Shown: positions 41,996 through 51,288 of the stretch, piece by piece
Layout of the letters: each line of letters begins with the position of its first letter
Numbering within the stretch: position 1 is the stretch's first letter
Origin: Minwuiaceae bacterium
GTDB lineage: Bacteria; Pseudomonadota; Alphaproteobacteria; Minwuiales; Minwuiaceae
Reading direction: 5' to 3'
Assembly: GCA_028278525.1 (NCBI GenBank)
Contig: JANQEE010000039.1
Location: 124,001 to 188,000, forward strand
DNA length: 64,000 bases
The notes under the pieces: model-generated
Seen by the model: only the letters and a program-made list of their open reading frames with translations
Told to the model about the DNA's origin: nothing
Database searches by the model: none
Translations under genes and position numbers: made by a program

Positions 41996-42769
41996 TCAGC
42001 CGCGCCGACGCAGGAATTTGGACATCAGGCGGCTCGGTTCGTCAGTCGTGTAAGCATCGGCCAGATAGTCGATTCCTGCTTCGACCGCGGCTTCCAGCGG
42101 CAGCTCCTCCCATTTACGGATGAGTTCCTTCTGCGACCGAACCGCGCGCGACCCGGACGCAAGGATCGACGCGAGCCAGGATTCGACGGCATCGTCCAAG
42201 CCGCTCATGGGCACGACCCGCTCCACCAACCCGCAGTCTCTAGCTTCGCCGGCATCGATCATATCGCCGGTAAGCAGCAGTTCGTTCGTCTTGCCCCAAC
42301 CGATCAGGCGCGGCAGCAGCGCCGCCTCGATGACCGACGGCAGTCCCACGCGGACCTCCGGCATGCCGAACCTGGCCGTGTCGGCCGCGACACGCATGTC
42401 GCAGCTCGCGGCGATTTCCAGCCCGGCGCCAAGGCAAAACCCGTTGACCCGGCAAATTACCGGCACCGGAACCGCCCGCAACGCAGCATTGGCTTCATGC
42501 AACATGGTGATGAACCGCCGTCCCGTCTCCGGCGTGTTCGCCGCCAGCTCGTTGATATCGGCACCGCCGACAAACGAACGATCGCCGGCGCCCGTTAAAA
42601 CGACGGCGCGCAAGCCGTCGTCCCCTGCCAACGCCAGGGCATGGTCGCGCAGTTGCTCGATCAGGCCGCTGTTCACCGCGTTGAGTTTGGCGTGGTTATC
42701 GATTGTCAGCCAGACGACGCGTCCGTCCGCGCCGCGGTCGTCGATCCGTTGTTGTACTTCCGACGTCAC
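41996..42769 (-). CDS. Enoyl-CoA hydratase/isomerase family protein
   Basis: A 257-residue crotonase. The oxyanion stretch DRSFVGGADINELA and NGFCLGAGLEIAASCDMRVA, and the second Glu in FGMPEVRVGLPS, keep both catalytic acid positions of hydratases. GTG 42769 has AGGAG six bases upstream; the longer frame to 42853 is not needed. It is a cytoplasmic fatty-acid or aromatic-CoA degradation enzyme, with exact substrate unknown. Confidence 0.9.
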   Translation of the reverse strand: MTSEVQQRIDDRGADGRVVWLTIDNHAKLNAVNSGLIEQLRDHALALAGDDGLRAVVLTGAGDRSFVGGADINELAANTPETGRRFITMLHEANAALRAVPVPVICRVNGFCLGAGLEIAASCDMRVAADTARFGMPEVRVGLPSVIEAALLPRLIGWGKTNELLLTGDMIDAGEARDCGLVERVVPMSGLDDAVESWLASILASGSRAVRSQKELIRKWEELPLEAAVEAGIDYLADAYTTDEPSRLMSKFLRRRG

Positions 42770-43182
42770 AGCCTGCTCCTTGCAACCGTTCGATCCTCGT
42801 TTCACAGTCGGAAGACTATAACGGGCGGGGCCGTGTGAGACATCGTAGGGCAACAGAGAATTTCCTGACCGCCACGCCCAGCCAGGTGGCGGACGCGTTG
42901 GGCCGGCTAACGCGCGACGCGGCCGCTTCCGTCGACGGCCTTGCGCCGGGTGGCCTTGTCCTCCTGCTGGAGGAGGCTGAAAGTCTCGATTACCGGACCG
43001 CGCGCCCGGTCATCGGCGAAGGCCGGGATATGCCGGAAATCGGGGCAGGCCCTTCCATTTCCTCCGCGCCGTTACCGGGCTACGCTATAGCTTCGGAATG
43101 CGGCACGACAGCCGAAAAGGCTGACCGGTCCGCGACACGCCGAATTGGCGAAACACGACGACCTTCAGGGAGACAGTCAGAC
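42770..43182. other. Gap before the carboxymuconolactone decarboxylase gene, with open frame but no start
   Basis: The frame of the downstream gene stays open through this 413-base gap. Translation of 42865-43090 looks partly coding-like (SQVADALGRLTRDAAASVDG, GGLVLLLEEAESLDYRTA) but lacks a good start and ribosome site, and the last part is not protein-like. It should hold promoters for the two divergent genes; I see no clear site. Confidence 0.35.
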
Positions 43183-43578
43183 ATGACGTCGGAACTTTAC
43201 GAAACGGGTTTAGGCAAAAGAAAACAGGTACTGGGCGACGCTTATGTCGAGCGGGCCATCGGCGCGGCCGACTCCTTCAACCGCGAGTTCCAGGACATGG
43301 TCACGGAATATTGCTGGGGCGAAATCTGGGGCCGCAACGTGCTGTCCGACAAGCAGCGCAGCATGAACAACCTCTGCATGCTCGCGGCGCTCAACCGGCC
43401 GCACGAATTCAAGATCCATTTCCGCGGTGCCCTGAAGAACGGCTGCAGCCTCGACGAAATCAAGGACACGCTTTTGCAGATCGCCGTCTATTGCGGCATC
43501 CCCGCCGGCGTGGAGGCGTTCCGGCTCGGCCGCGAGGTGCTGAACGAGGAAGGCATCACGCCGGAGCCCGCGAAATGA
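43183..43578 (+). CDS. Carboxymuconolactone decarboxylase family protein
   Basis: A 131-residue helical protein of the CMD family, subtype of 4-carboxymuconolactone decarboxylase (PcaC-like): RKQVLGDAYVERAIGAADSF, VTEYCWGEIWGRNVLSDKQR and the C-terminal DEIKDTLLQIAVYCGIPAGVEAFR. It lacks the CxxC peroxidase motif of AhpD. ATG 43183 fits the family N-terminus. Its stop overlaps the next gene's start, so it works with a hydroxyacid dehydrogenase rather than in a pca operon. Confidence 0.9.
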   Translation: MTSELYETGLGKRKQVLGDAYVERAIGAADSFNREFQDMVTEYCWGEIWGRNVLSDKQRSMNNLCMLAALNRPHEFKIHFRGALKNGCSLDEIKDTLLQIAVYCGIPAGVEAFRLGREVLNEEGITPEPAK

Positions 43579-44456
43579 CGACGCCGGCGAAATTCGGCTT
43601 CATCGGCCTTGGTAACATGGGCGGACCGATGGCGGCCAATATCGCCAAGGCCGGGCACGACCTGACGGTCTACGACAAAGCCGGCGCGGAAGGGCGCACG
43701 CCGCCCGGCGCGGCGGCGGCCGCATCCCTGGCCGACGTTGTCTCCGTCGCGGACACCACGTTCCTCAGCCTGCCGGACGGCAAGATATCCGTCGCGGTCG
43801 CCGGCGATATCGCCGCGCTGTCCGATCGGGCGACGACGACGGTGATCGATCTCTCGACCATCGGAATCGCGGCGGCGCAGGAGGCCGAGAAAATCCTGGC
43901 CGATGCCGACATTACCTATATCGACGCTCCGGTCAGCGGCGGCGCCGCTGGTGCCCGCACGGCGACGATCTCGCTGATGTGGGGCGGCCCGTCCGATGTG
44001 CTCGAACGGCACCGGCCGGTCTGCCAGGCGCTTTCCAAGAACATCTTTCGTGTCGGAGACAGACCGGGCCAAGGCCAGGCGATGAAGCTGGCCAACAATT
44101 TCCTGTCGGCGACCGCCATGGCGGCAACGTCCGAGGCGATAGCCTTCGGCCTGACCCAGGGCCTGGACATGGCGACGATGCTGGACGTGCTGAATGTCTC
44201 CAGTGGCCAGAACAAAGCGACCTCGGACAAGTTTCCGAACCGCATCTTGCCCGGCAACTACGATGCCGGTTTCCACACGGCGCTGATGACCAAGGACGTG
44301 TTGCTTTACCTGGAAAACGTGCGCGCCGCCACGACAGCGGACACCGTCGGGACCGTAGTCGGCGACGTCTGGCAACGCTGCAACGACGCCTTGCCCGGCA
44401 GCGATTTCACTCGGATCTACGATTTCGTCCGCGGCGCTGCGCCCGCTGACGACTGA
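43575..44456 (+). CDS. 3-hydroxyisobutyrate dehydrogenase family oxidoreductase
   Basis: A 293-residue beta-hydroxyacid dehydrogenase. The dinucleotide motif GFIGLGNMGGPMAANIAKAG, the substrate loop DAPVSGGAAGARTATIS and the catalytic Lys in GQGQAMKLANNFLSA are present. It reduces or oxidises small 3-hydroxyacids such as hydroxyisobutyrate, tartronate semialdehyde or sulfolactaldehyde; which one is open. Coupled to the CMD-family gene by an ATGA overlap. Confidence 0.9.
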   Translation: MTTPAKFGFIGLGNMGGPMAANIAKAGHDLTVYDKAGAEGRTPPGAAAAASLADVVSVADTTFLSLPDGKISVAVAGDIAALSDRATTTVIDLSTIGIAAAQEAEKILADADITYIDAPVSGGAAGARTATISLMWGGPSDVLERHRPVCQALSKNIFRVGDRPGQGQAMKLANNFLSATAMAATSEAIAFGLTQGLDMATMLDVLNVSSGQNKATSDKFPNRILPGNYDAGFHTALMTKDVLLYLENVRAATTADTVGTVVGDVWQRCNDALPGSDFTRIYDFVRGAAPADD

Positions 44457-44538
44457 ACCGCCGCCCCGGCCTTGACAGGTCGCGCCGGCGGGTTTCAGCT
44501 ACTGCCTTAAGGGGCAAGGGTCGGGGGATCGACTGATC

Positions 44539-46113
44539 ATGACCACAGGCTGGAATGAAGCAGTCCCGCTGGAGCGGTTGGAGGCCGAAGGCCGTGCGGT
44601 TGCGCGCCTCGGCGACAAGCAGATCGCCCTGTTCGCCACGCCGGACGGCATCAAGGCCTGCAACAACCGCTGCCCGCACGAAGGCTATCCGTTGCGCGAA
44701 GGCAGCCTGGACAACTGCATCCTCACCTGCAACTGGCACAACTGGAAATTCGACCTCACCGACGGCAGCAATCTGTTGGGCGGTGACCGCCTGCGCACCT
44801 ACCCGGTCGAAGTCCGCGACGGGTCGGTCTGGGTGCAGATCGTCGACCCGCCGGAAGAGGCGCGCCGCGCCGAGATCATGGACAGCCTCGGCGACGCGTT
44901 CCGGGATAACGACTACGCCAGAATGGCGCGCGAGCTCGCCCGCTTCGCCAGATTGAGCGGCGATCCCCTGGACACCGTGCGCCAAGCCGTTCTCTGGTCG
45001 TCCGATAGAATGGAGTTCGGTACCACCCACGCCTTCGCGGCGACCGCCGACTGGCTGGCGCTCTATGAAACCCATACCGACGATCCGGAAGCCCGACTGA
45101 TCTGCCTGGTGGAATCGATCGGTCACATGGCCGACGACGTGCTGCGCGAACAACTTTATCCGTTCGTCGAAGAATCCGTTTCCTACGATGAAGCGTCGTT
45201 CGTGGCGACGGTCGAACGGGAAGACGAAGCGGCGGCCGCCGCGATGGTTCGCGGCGCGATGGAGTCCGGCCTGCGCTACCCGGACCTCGAACGCGGCCTC
45301 AGCCGCGCGGCGCTCGCCCATTACAACGATTTCGGCCATTCGCTGATCTACGTGCTGAAGACCGGCCAGTTGATCGAACGGCTCGGCGATGCCGTGGCAC
45401 TGCCGCTCACCCTCGCCCTGACCCGCTCGCTGGTCTACGCCAGACGCGAGGATCAGATCCCGGAGTTCCGTCACTACGCATCGGCCCTGGGAGACTGGGG
45501 CGGCAAGTGCAACGGTGCCGCGCCGTCAGAGGAAGATCTGCGCGGACAGAATATCCGCCATGCCCTGGAGACGGTCGTCGGTTGGTCCGGCGCGCCGGCT
45601 GAAAACCTCTATCGCGTACTGCTGAACGCCAACGCCTGGAACATGCTGCATTACGACGACAGCTATCAGAGCCGGGTCGACCTGCCGCTCAAGGACAATA
45701 TCGGCTGGCTGGACTTCACCCACGGCATCACGTTCGCCAACGCCGTCAGGCGTCAATGCGGCAAGTATCCAGAGCTTTGGCCGGCCGGTTTGCTGCAAAT
45801 GGCCTGTTTCGCCGGACGCAACGCGCCATACACCGATGCGTCGCTCGACGGCGACGAGTGGCGGGTCGCCGACGAAGACGCGTTCTTCACGGCGACGGTC
45901 GACAGGCTGTTCGACCATGGCCAAAATGAGTTCATCGTGTCCGCGCATCTGATCAAAACGGCGCTGGCGGCGCGCGAGGAAACGGCCGCGGGAATGTCGG
46001 ACGGCGGAACCGTCGCGGCGGGCCTCAACCGGTTCCTGAATTCGCCGCTGAAACGCCGGCATGCGCGGCGCACCATGCGTCAGGCTATCGATTTCGTCTC
46101 CCTGGATGGATAG
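44539..46113 (+). CDS. Rieske protein with a large C-terminal domain of unknown function
   Basis: A 524-residue protein. Residues about 5-105 are a Rieske [2Fe-2S] domain with CPH and CNWH ligand pairs and NWKFDLTDGSNLLGG. The remaining ~400 residues are helical, with conserved-looking His/Asp positions (EFGTTHAFAATADWLALYE, AALAHYNDFGHSLIYVLKTG, LDFTHGITFANAVRR) and no Rieske-oxygenase iron facial triad that I recognise. A distant resemblance to questin-oxidase-like proteins is possible but unproven. It is not a classical ring-hydroxylating alpha subunit. Nine bases separate it from the fused ABC exporter. Confidence 0.8.
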   Translation: MTTGWNEAVPLERLEAEGRAVARLGDKQIALFATPDGIKACNNRCPHEGYPLREGSLDNCILTCNWHNWKFDLTDGSNLLGGDRLRTYPVEVRDGSVWVQIVDPPEEARRAEIMDSLGDAFRDNDYARMARELARFARLSGDPLDTVRQAVLWSSDRMEFGTTHAFAATADWLALYETHTDDPEARLICLVESIGHMADDVLREQLYPFVEESVSYDEASFVATVEREDEAAAAAMVRGAMESGLRYPDLERGLSRAALAHYNDFGHSLIYVLKTGQLIERLGDAVALPLTLALTRSLVYARREDQIPEFRHYASALGDWGGKCNGAAPSEEDLRGQNIRHALETVVGWSGAPAENLYRVLLNANAWNMLHYDDSYQSRVDLPLKDNIGWLDFTHGITFANAVRRQCGKYPELWPAGLLQMACFAGRNAPYTDASLDGDEWRVADEDAFFTATVDRLFDHGQNEFIVSAHLIKTALAAREETAAGMSDGGTVAAGLNRFLNSPLKRRHARRTMRQAIDFVSLDG

Positions 46114-46122
46114 GTTCTAGCG

Positions 46123-49100
46123 TTGTATCTCGACCGACGGCTTTGGGCTTTCACCGAGGGCGTGCGCCTCCGCATCGCCTGGGCGGTATTGATCGGCCTG
46201 TTCGCCGCCGCTGCGGGCATCGCGCGGCTTGCTCTGCTCGGCTGGCTGATCGCCAAGATCTTCCAGGGCACCCCGGTAAGCGACCTGCTGGCGCCTATTG
46301 CTATCGTCGCGGCGGCCATGCTGCTGCGCGGCGCGCTGGAATATTGGCGCAACATGGTCGCGCACGAGACCGCGGCAATGGTTCAGCTCCATATCCGGCG
46401 GCAGCTATACGACAAGGTCGTCGCCCTTGGCCCCGCTCATTTCGGGCTGACCCGCACCGGCGATGTCATCCTGTCGATGGTCGATGGCGTCGAACAACTG
46501 GAGACTTTCTTCGGCCGCTACCTGCCGCAGATCTTCGTGGCCGGGCTGACCCCAATCGCGATCTTCGTCTTCGTCGCTTTCCTCGACCTGCCCGTGGCCG
46601 CGGTTCTGCTGGCCTTCGCCCTGATCACGCTGATCGCGCCTTCAGCCTTCCATCATTGGGACCGCAAGAACAGCACCGCCCGGCAGAAAGCCTACGCCGC
46701 CTTCGGCGCCGAGTTTCTGGATTCGATCCAGGGCCTCGCCACCCTGAAAGCCTTCGGCCAGAGCGCCGAACGCGCCAAGCTGCTGGCGGGCAAGGCACAC
46801 GACCTGTTCCGCACCACCATGTGGGTGCTGGCGACCAATTCGCTGTCCCGTGGCATCACCGATACGGGTATCGCGGTCGGCGTCGCCGCGACGCTTGGCC
46901 TCGGCGCCTACCGCGTCACCACAGGCGGCATGAGCCTGGAGGTCCTCCTGGTCATCCTGATGATGGGGATCGAGGTCTACCGGCCGCTGCGAGACCTGCG
47001 CGCCCTGCTGCACGAAGGCATGGTCGGCCAGTCCGCCGCCATCGGCGTCTTTTCGATCCTCGAATCCGTGCCTGCCATCGACGATGCCGCCGCGCGGAAC
47101 ACTCCATCGGCCGAGCTTGCGCCGACCATCGACGTAGAGAATGTCGTCTTCGCCTATCCCGGCGGCCGCCGGCCGGCGCATGATGGCCTCTCCTTCCGGG
47201 CCGCGGCAGGCGAACGGATCGGCATCGTCGGGCCGAGCGGTTCCGGCAAGTCCTCCATCGTCCGCTTGCTGCTTCGGCTGTATGACCCGCAGCAGGGCAG
47301 CATAAAGATCGGCGGTCAGGACCTCCGCGACCTCGGCCTGGAACACATCCGCAGCCAACTCGCGGTGGTCAACCAGGACACCTATCTGTTCCACGGCACT
47401 GTCGAAGAGAACCTGCGTCTCGGCAAACCCGATGCCACCGAGCAGGAACTGGAGGCCGCCGCCCGCGCCGCCAACGCCCATGACTTCATCCGCGGCCTGC
47501 CGCAGGGCTATCGGACGGTGGTCGGAGAGCGCGGCATCCGCCTTTCCGGTGGCCAGCGCCAGCGTGTCGCCATCGCCCGCGCCCTGCTGCGCGACGCCCC
47601 TATCCTGGTCTTGGACGAGGCGCTCTCGGCGGTCGATTCCGAGAACGAGGCGGTCATCCAGCAGGCGCTTGACCGGCTGATGCAGGGCCGCACCACCGTG
47701 ATCTTCGCCCACCGGCTGTCCAGCGTGATCGACTGCGACCGCATCCTGGTGCTCGGCGACGGCCGCGTGGTCGAAAGCGGCAGCCACAAGGAACTGCTGG
47801 CCAAGCAGGGCGCCTATGCCCGGCTGATGGCCGGCCAGGTTCAGGAAGCCGAGACGGAAGAGCTGATCGATATCGGCGCCCGCCCGCTCACCGACCAGGA
47901 CGTGGAGCGGCTGGACCACACGGTGGACGAGATAGAACCGTCGGATTCCATCCTGCGTGCGGAAGGCATGGGCTGGGTCCGCGCGACCGGCGCGCTGCTC
48001 CGCCTCGCCGCGCCGTGGACAGGCAAGCTGACCCTGACCTTCCTGTTCGGCGTCACCCGCGTGGTGGCGTTGATCGGCGTCGGCGTGCTCGGCGCCCTGA
48101 TCGTGGCCGCGGTAAAGAACGGCGACCCTTACGGCGGCCTGCTGATCGCACTGCTAATCGTTGCGCCTCTGGCCGGCATCCTGCACTGGTTGGAATCCTG
48201 GCTGGCCCACGACATGGCGTTCCGGCTGCTGGCGGAGATGCGGATCGACCTGTTCAACAAGCTCGACCGGCTCGCGCCCGCCTACCTGTTGCGGCGGCGC
48301 ACCGGCGACTTGGTGGCGATGGCGACCCAGGATGTCGAAACCGTCGAGTTCTTCTTCGCCCACACCATCGCGCCGGCCTTTGTCGCAGTGCTGATCCCGG
48401 CGGTCGTACTGGCCACCCTCGCGGCGTTCGGCTGGCCCATGGCGCTCGCCCTGCTGCCGTTCCTCGCCTTCGTCGCGCTCAGCCCGATCGTCATGCGCAA
48501 GCGGATCGACCGTCTCGGCTCCCGCGCCCGCGAAGCGCTCGGCGAACTTAACGCCCACGCCGTCGATACCGTGCAGGGCCTGGCCGAGGTCGTCGCCTTT
48601 CAGGAAGCGAAGCGGCGCGGCGGCGTTTTCGTCGATCTGATCCGGCGCCATCACCGCCTCCGGCTGCCGTTCTTCCGCGACCTGACGGCACAGATGGCGA
48701 TGCTGGAGGTGGCGACCGGCCTCGGCGGTCTGGCCATCGTAGTGACCGGCGCGTTGCTGGCCACCGCCGGCCAGTTGGATAGCGGCCTGCTGCCGTTGCT
48801 TACCTTGCTGGCCATGTCGGCCTTCCTGCCGGTCTCGGAAATCGCCTCCATTGGCCGGCAGCTTGCCGACACCCTCGGCGCCACCCGGCGGCTCTATCAG
48901 GTGCATGACGAACCGGTCCCCGTCGCCGACGGACCGGGCGTATCGGTGACGGTCGACGGCGACGCCGCGGCGCTGGGCCTGAAGGCCGTCGACTTCACCT
49001 ATCCCGGTACCGTTCAACCGGCGCTCAGCCACGTTACCCTGTCGGTTCCCGCCGGCGCGACGGCGGCCCTGGTCGGCGCATCCGGCGCCGGCAAAACCAC

Positions 49101-49716
49101 GCTGGCGCATATGCTGATGCGCTATTGGGACCCGGATACCGGCCTGGTTCGGATGCAGGGCCACGACCTCCGCGACTACCGCCTGGACGAACTGCGCGGC
49201 CGGATCGCGCTGGTCGCCCAGGATACCTACCTGTTCAACGACACCTTGCGCGCCAACATCCTGATCGCCCGGCCGTCGGCGACCGACGCCGACATCGAAG
49301 ACGCCGTACACCGCGCCGCGCTGGACGATTTTGTGGCCACCCTGCCCGAGGGCTACGACACCCCGGTCGGCGAACGCGGCATGCGCCTTTCCGGCGGCCA
49401 GCGCCAGCGCGTCGCCATCGCCCGCGCTTTCCTCAAGGACTCGCCCGTCCTTATCCTGGACGAGGCGACATCGCACCTGGACGCCATCAGCGAGCAGGCG
49501 GTACGCCAGGCGCTCGCCGACCTGATGGCCGACCGCACGACCCTGGTCATCGCCCACCGCCTGTCGACGGTGCGCGACGCCGACCTCATCGTCGTGATGG
49601 ACCAGGGCCGCGTCGCCGAGACCGGCCGCCACGCCGATCTGCTGGCCCGAAACGGCCTCTATGCCCATCTGGTGGCGCGGCAACTGGCCGGAGCGGTGGC
49701 GCCGGCGGCGGAATAG
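46123..49716 (+). CDS. Fused CydDC-like ABC exporter
   Basis: A 1197-residue protein made of two complete type IV ABC half-exporters in tandem. Half one: six helices (about 15-290) and an ATPase with GPSGSGKSS, LSGGQRQRVAIARALL and LVLDEALSAVDSE. Half two, from about 610: another six helices and an ATPase with GASGAGKTT, LSGGQRQRVAIARAFL and LILDEATSHLDA. Both sites look competent. The pattern resembles CydDC, the thiol exporters needed for cytochrome bd, but no cydAB is present. TTG 46123 is the start in use. Coupling to a Rieske-X gene suggests a redox or cofactor-related cargo. Confidence 0.9.
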   Translation: MYLDRRLWAFTEGVRLRIAWAVLIGLFAAAAGIARLALLGWLIAKIFQGTPVSDLLAPIAIVAAAMLLRGALEYWRNMVAHETAAMVQLHIRRQLYDKVVALGPAHFGLTRTGDVILSMVDGVEQLETFFGRYLPQIFVAGLTPIAIFVFVAFLDLPVAAVLLAFALITLIAPSAFHHWDRKNSTARQKAYAAFGAEFLDSIQGLATLKAFGQSAERAKLLAGKAHDLFRTTMWVLATNSLSRGITDTGIAVGVAATLGLGAYRVTTGGMSLEVLLVILMMGIEVYRPLRDLRALLHEGMVGQSAAIGVFSILESVPAIDDAAARNTPSAELAPTIDVENVVFAYPGGRRPAHDGLSFRAAAGERIGIVGPSGSGKSSIVRLLLRLYDPQQGSIKIGGQDLRDLGLEHIRSQLAVVNQDTYLFHGTVEENLRLGKPDATEQELEAAARAANAHDFIRGLPQGYRTVVGERGIRLSGGQRQRVAIARALLRDAPILVLDEALSAVDSENEAVIQQALDRLMQGRTTVIFAHRLSSVIDCDRILVLGDGRVVESGSHKELLAKQGAYARLMAGQVQEAETEELIDIGARPLTDQDVERLDHTVDEIEPSDSILRAEGMGWVRATGALLRLAAPWTGKLTLTFLFGVTRVVALIGVGVLGALIVAAVKNGDPYGGLLIALLIVAPLAGILHWLESWLAHDMAFRLLAEMRIDLFNKLDRLAPAYLLRRRTGDLVAMATQDVETVEFFFAHTIAPAFVAVLIPAVVLATLAAFGWPMALALLPFLAFVALSPIVMRKRIDRLGSRAREALGELNAHAVDTVQGLAEVVAFQEAKRRGGVFVDLIRRHHRLRLPFFRDLTAQMAMLEVATGLGGLAIVVTGALLATAGQLDSGLLPLLTLLAMSAFLPVSEIASIGRQLADTLGATRRLYQVHDEPVPVADGPGVSVTVDGDAAALGLKAVDFTYPGTVQPALSHVTLSVPAGATAALVGASGAGKTTLAHMLMRYWDPDTGLVRMQGHDLRDYRLDELRGRIALVAQDTYLFNDTLRANILIARPSATDADIEDAVHRAALDDFVATLPEGYDTPVGERGMRLSGGQRQRVAIARAFLKDSPVLILDEATSHLDAISEQAVRQALADLMADRTTLVIAHRLSTVRDADLIVVMDQGRVAETGRHADLLARNGLYAHLVARQLAGAVAPAAE

Positions 49717-49813
49717 CGCCCGTCAACTCGCATCACCTTGTCGCGAGCGGGCGGCCCTGAGGCTCCGAAACCGGCATGGCCGTGCCATATGATGGCGGCA
49801 GGTAAGCCGAGCC

Positions 49814-50497
49814 ATGATTTCCATCATCATTCCGACTCTCAACGAAGCGGAGAACCTGCCGCGCCTGCTTTCCCACCTGCGGGTCGAGGACGCACCTGCG
49901 GAAATCATCGTCGTCGACGGTGGCAGCGGCGATGGAACGGCGCGCATAGCCATGGACCATGGCGTGCGCCTGTTGTCGTCCGCCGCGGGTCGTGGCCGAC
50001 AGCTGGTCGCCGGGGCCGCCGCCGCCAAGGGCGACGTCCTACTGTTCCTCCACGCCGACTCCCGGTTTCCGAAAGGCGGCCTCGAACGGATTGACGCCGT
50101 CCTCGAATCCGAACCGGACATCGTCGGCGGCAACTTCCGGCTGTTGTTCGACGGCGGTGAGGCCTTCAGCACCTGGCTCAACGGCTTCTACGCCTGGATC
50201 AGAAGCCATGGCGTCTATTACGGCGATTCCGGCATCTTCGTCCGCCGCGCCGTCTATGAGGCGATCGGCGGCATGCGCCCCCTGGCGCTGATGGAGGACT
50301 TCGACTTCACCCGCCGCCTGGAAAAGAGTGGCAAGACCTGCTGCATCCCGGACCCGCCGCTCGTCACCTCGTCGCGGCGCTTCCAATGCCGTCATCCGGC
50401 GGCCATCGTGTTCGGCTGGCTCAAGATCCATGCCCTATTCTACCTGGGCGTTCGCTCGGAAACCCTCGCCCGCCTCTACAATTCCGCGCGGCAGTAA
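49814..50497 (+). CDS. TIGR04283-family glycosyltransferase
   Basis: A 227-residue GT-A family 2 glycosyltransferase: IIIPTLNEAENLPRLLSHL, EIIVVDGGSGDGT, the DxD-like LHADSRFPKG and LMEDFDFTRRLEK. It matches the TIGR04283 group, often named for arsenosugar biosynthesis, though the neighbours here (DUF3047, DUF547) do not include arsenic genes. Soluble, with a hydrophobic C-terminal patch. Confidence 0.88.
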   Translation: MISIIIPTLNEAENLPRLLSHLRVEDAPAEIIVVDGGSGDGTARIAMDHGVRLLSSAAGRGRQLVAGAAAAKGDVLLFLHADSRFPKGGLERIDAVLESEPDIVGGNFRLLFDGGEAFSTWLNGFYAWIRSHGVYYGDSGIFVRRAVYEAIGGMRPLALMEDFDFTRRLEKSGKTCCIPDPPLVTSSRRFQCRHPAAIVFGWLKIHALFYLGVRSETLARLYNSARQ

Positions 50498-50598
50498 CGA
50501 ACCTCGCGCAATCGTGCGTCCCATTTGATTGGTCCGGGCGGGCGCGCCAATCCATCTCTTGATCGGAGGCAATCGGCCTTTCGGCAAGGGGATTAACT

Positions 50599-51288
50599 TT
50601 GTTCAGCTCAGCCCGAATTTCCATGTTCGCCGGACTCGTCATGGCCGGACTGGCTGCGATGGCGAATGCTTCGGCGGCTTCAACGCCCGAGGGCTGGACT
50701 ACGCTGACCTTGCCCGGCAAAGCCGCGACGCGGTTTACAAGGGCCGAAGACGGCTCCATCGCGATCAAGGCGGATAACAGCGCCGCCTTCCTGTTTCGCA
50801 CCGTCCCGGAAGACGACGCGATGCGGCGGTTCCTGACCTGGCGTTGGCGCGTGGATGCCGCGATGGCGCCGACCGACCTGGCATTGAAAGGCGCCGACGA
50901 TCGCCCGCTCGCCTTGCACGTTTTCTTCCCGGCAGACCCGGACCGCCAGAGTGTCTGGCAAAAGCTCGCGCAAGGTCTGCGCGCCAAGGTCGCCGGCGCG
51001 CCGTTTTCCGGCAAGGTGCTCACCTATGTGTGGGGCGGCACACAGCCGAACGGCGCCAGACTGGCGAACCCCTACCTGAAATCGGACGGCATGGTTGTCG
51101 TCCTGCGCTCCGGGCGCACGGCGCAAGGCACATGGCTGACCGAGAAAATCGACTTCGCCGCCGACTTCGAAAATGCCTTCGGCTATCGGCCGCCCAAACC
51201 CGCTTATATCGCGCTTTCGGCGGACGCCGACGACACAGCCGGCCGCAGCATGGGCGCCGTCGCCGACATTCGCTTCACGGATCAATGA
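50599..51288 (+). CDS. DUF3047 secreted protein
   Basis: A 229-residue protein with signal peptide (ISMFAGLVMAGLAAMANASA) and a beta-rich DUF3047 body (TWRWRVDAAMAPTDLALKGADD, LTYVWGGTQPNGARLANPYL). Function is unknown in the family. TTG 50599 has AAGGGG eight bases before it; ATG 50623 is an alternative. Its stop overlaps the start of the DUF547 gene. Confidence 0.85.
   Translation: MFSSARISMFAGLVMAGLAAMANASAASTPEGWTTLTLPGKAATRFTRAEDGSIAIKADNSAAFLFRTVPEDDAMRRFLTWRWRVDAAMAPTDLALKGADDRPLALHVFFPADPDRQSVWQKLAQGLRAKVAGAPFSGKVLTYVWGGTQPNGARLANPYLKSDGMVVVLRSGRTAQGTWLTEKIDFAADFENAFGYRPPKPAYIALSADADDTAGRSMGAVADIRFTDQ

Noticed and set aside
44539-46113. Classical ring-hydroxylating dioxygenase alpha subunit
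   Set aside because: The C-terminal part lacks the recognisable DxxHxxxxH iron site and is helical.
48154-49683. 509-residue minus-strand open frame
   Set aside because: Antisense to the fused ABC exporter, with no family motif.
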